Shown here piece by piece: positions 62,906 to 64,000 of a stretch of 64,000 bases of DNA. Position 1 is the stretch's first letter. Every line of letters begins with the position of its first letter. This stretch comes from Polynucleobacter sp. GTDB taxonomy: Bacteria; Pseudomonadota; Gammaproteobacteria; Burkholderiales; Burkholderiaceae. The DNA is taken from the NCBI GenBank assembly GCA_016462905.1, contig JAEMSI010000005.1, positions 1-64,000 on the forward strand, given 5' to 3'. A model generated the notes under the pieces. The model ran no database searches. It saw nothing but the letters and a program-made list of their open reading frames with translations, and had not been told where the DNA came from. The position numbers and the translations under genes are program-made.

Positions 62906-64000
62906 TTAACTTTCGTAAGCAGCTTCGCCATGGGAAGTAATATCCAAACCTTCGCGCTCAGCCTCTTCCTTAACACGCAAGCCAATAATTAAATCCACTA
63001 ATTTGAAGGCAATAAATGAAACGATGCCCGACCAAATTAAGGTGGTAATAACACCTTGTGCCTGAATCCATACTTGGCTAGTAATCGAATAATCTTTTGC
63101 AACCGCATTAGCAACGTAATCCCAAATACCAGTTCCGCCTAATGCGGGATCAGCAAAAACACCGGTTAATAAAGCGCCTAGAATTCCGCCAACGCCATGC
63201 ACGCCAAATACATCAAGACTATCATCGGAGCCAAGCATTTTCTTCAAGCCAGAAACACCCCACAAGCAAATTACGCCGGCTAGAAAACCGATTGCAATCG
63301 CGCCCATTGGACCAACAAAACCTGCTGCAGGAGTGATAGCAACTAAACCGGCCACACAACCTGAAGCGGCACCCAACATTGATGGTTTGCCTTTGGTGAT
63401 CCATTCTGCCAAAGTCCATCCCAATACTGCAGCAGAAGTTGCAATTAAGGTAGTCACAAAAGCTAATGCTGCGGTTCCATTTGCTTCTAATGCAGAGCCT
63501 GCATTGAAGCCAAACCAACCAAACCATAACAATGCAGCACCAACCATGGTGTAAACCAAGTTATGGGGTTTCATGGCTTCCTTACCAAAACCAATTCGCT
63601 TACCAATCACATAAGAACCCACTAAACCAGCGATCGCTGCATTAATGTGAACTACGGTGCCGCCTGCAAAATCAAGAATGCCTTTCTGCCATAACCAACC
63701 TGCTCTAGCAGTAATCGATTCAAGCGATGCAGCATCTTTAATATCATCAGGACCAGGCCAGAACCAAACCATGTGTGCGATGGGTAAATAGCTAAAGGTA
63801 AACCATAAAACCATGACTAATAAGATCGCAGAAAATTTAGCGCGCTCGGCAAAGGAACCAATAATTAAACAACACGTAATGGTTGCAAAAGCAGCCTGAA
63901 ATGCCATAAAGACAAACTCAGGAATAACCACGCCCTTGCTAAAGGTTGCCGCATTGGTATCGGGCGTAATTCCGCCTAAAAACAAGCGATCTAAACCGCC
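62906..64000 (-). CDS. amt: Ammonium transporter, 5' end beyond the window
   Basis: AmtB/MEP/Rh-family ammonium channel of the inner membrane. The window holds the C-terminal 364 residues; the frame stays open to position 64000, so the N terminus is missing. Seen are GSFAERAKFSAILL, VVHINAAIAGLVGSYVIGKR-type segments with the pore histidine, WFGWFGFNAGSAL with the second pore region, VFGVHGVGGILGALLTGVF and the cytosolic tail REEAEREGLDITSHGEAAYES-like end that contacts PII. A glnK gene would be expected upstream, outside the window. Confidence 0.96.
   Translation of the reverse strand, partial: GGLDRLFLGGITPDTNAATFSKGVVIPEFVFMAFQAAFATITCCLIIGSFAERAKFSAILLVMVLWFTFSYLPIAHMVWFWPGPDDIKDAASLESITARAGWLWQKGILDFAGGTVVHINAAIAGLVGSYVIGKRIGFGKEAMKPHNLVYTMVGAALLWFGWFGFNAGSALEANGTAALAFVTTLIATSAAVLGWTLAEWITKGKPSMLGAASGCVAGLVAITPAAGFVGPMGAIAIGFLAGVICLWGVSGLKKMLGSDDSLDVFGVHGVGGILGALLTGVFADPALGGTGIWDYVANAVAKDYSITSQVWIQAQGVITTLIWSGIVSFIAFKLVDLIIGLRVKEEAEREGLDITSHGEAAYES

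Overview
This window looks like a stretch of housekeeping chromosome from a small-genome, moderately AT-rich betaproteobacterium of the Burkholderiaceae, most like Polynucleobacter. Three things suggest this: the gene order is the one typical of Burkholderiales (pyrC-rnpB, ubiE-Tim44-ubiJ-ubiB, kdsD-kdsC-lptCAB-hpf-ptsN-hprK-rapZ, ispE-tRNA-Gln-prs-rplY-pth, the cta cluster, ptsIH-EIIA-gshB-gshA-amt); lineage-restricted small membrane families are present (DUF2909, DUF2970, the cytochrome oxidase small assembly protein); and the genes are packed very tightly. The genus is inferred, not proven. I see no mobile element, prophage, CRISPR array or rRNA. No stretch longer than about 235 bases lacks a gene (50537-50771 upstream of ctaC is the longest, 11867-12053 the next).

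Layout: 1-11866 is a minus-strand run: 5' part of RNase P RNA, pyrC, glycerate kinase, an Atm1-type ABC exporter, nudB, aspS, DUF502, ubiB, ubiJ, a Tim44-like protein, ubiE and DUF971. 12054-15354 (plus) has ilvA, a cytosolic 5'-nucleotidase and queF; ssb and an MFS transporter face uvrA. 20010-28170 has a Kef-type antiporter divergent from the Kdo/LPS-transport operon (kdsD, kdsC, lptC, lptA, lptB), then hpf, ptsN, hprK and rapZ. The sigma-54 gene rpoN, normally between lptB and hpf, is absent. 28167-36691 has mutY/mutM divergent from a fused TPR-LolB gene, ispE, tRNA-Gln, prs, rplY, pth, then ferredoxin, coaD and rsmD. 36701-41480 has a catalytic/non-catalytic M16 peptidase pair divergent from ftsY, then rpoH behind a perfect CIRCE operator. 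41500-50536 is a full aa3-type cytochrome c oxidase locus with heme A synthesis and copper-assembly genes. 50772-55104 has a BioC-like methyltransferase, comF, trmL, gpsA, secB, grxC and a cysteine-free rhodanese. 55127-64000 has gpmA, ctpA, moeB, a regulatory PTS without any permease, glutathione synthesis and a partial amt.

How it fits together: the window encodes envelope biogenesis (Kdo, Lpt, LolB, SecB), ubiquinone plus terminal oxidase for aerobic respiration, base-excision and nucleotide-excision repair, and a PTS that can only act as a signalling relay (EI, HPr, HPr kinase, EIIA-Man-like, EIIA-Ntr).

The strongest unexplained signal is in start-site architecture. At ten operon-leading genes a -10-like hexamer TANNNT ends exactly six bases before the ATG, with no Shine-Dalgarno sequence. 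This would place the transcription start on the ATG itself. At two divergent pairs (rhodanese/gpmA and mutM/TPR-lolB) both genes show it symmetrically. I read this as widespread leaderless transcription. Other notable points are the CIRCE operator on rpoH, the loss of rpoN, the TPR-LolB fusion with a 12-bp tandem repeat in its signal peptide, a BioC homologue lacking the SAM motif, and a 4-residue insertion in the MutY iron-sulfur loop.
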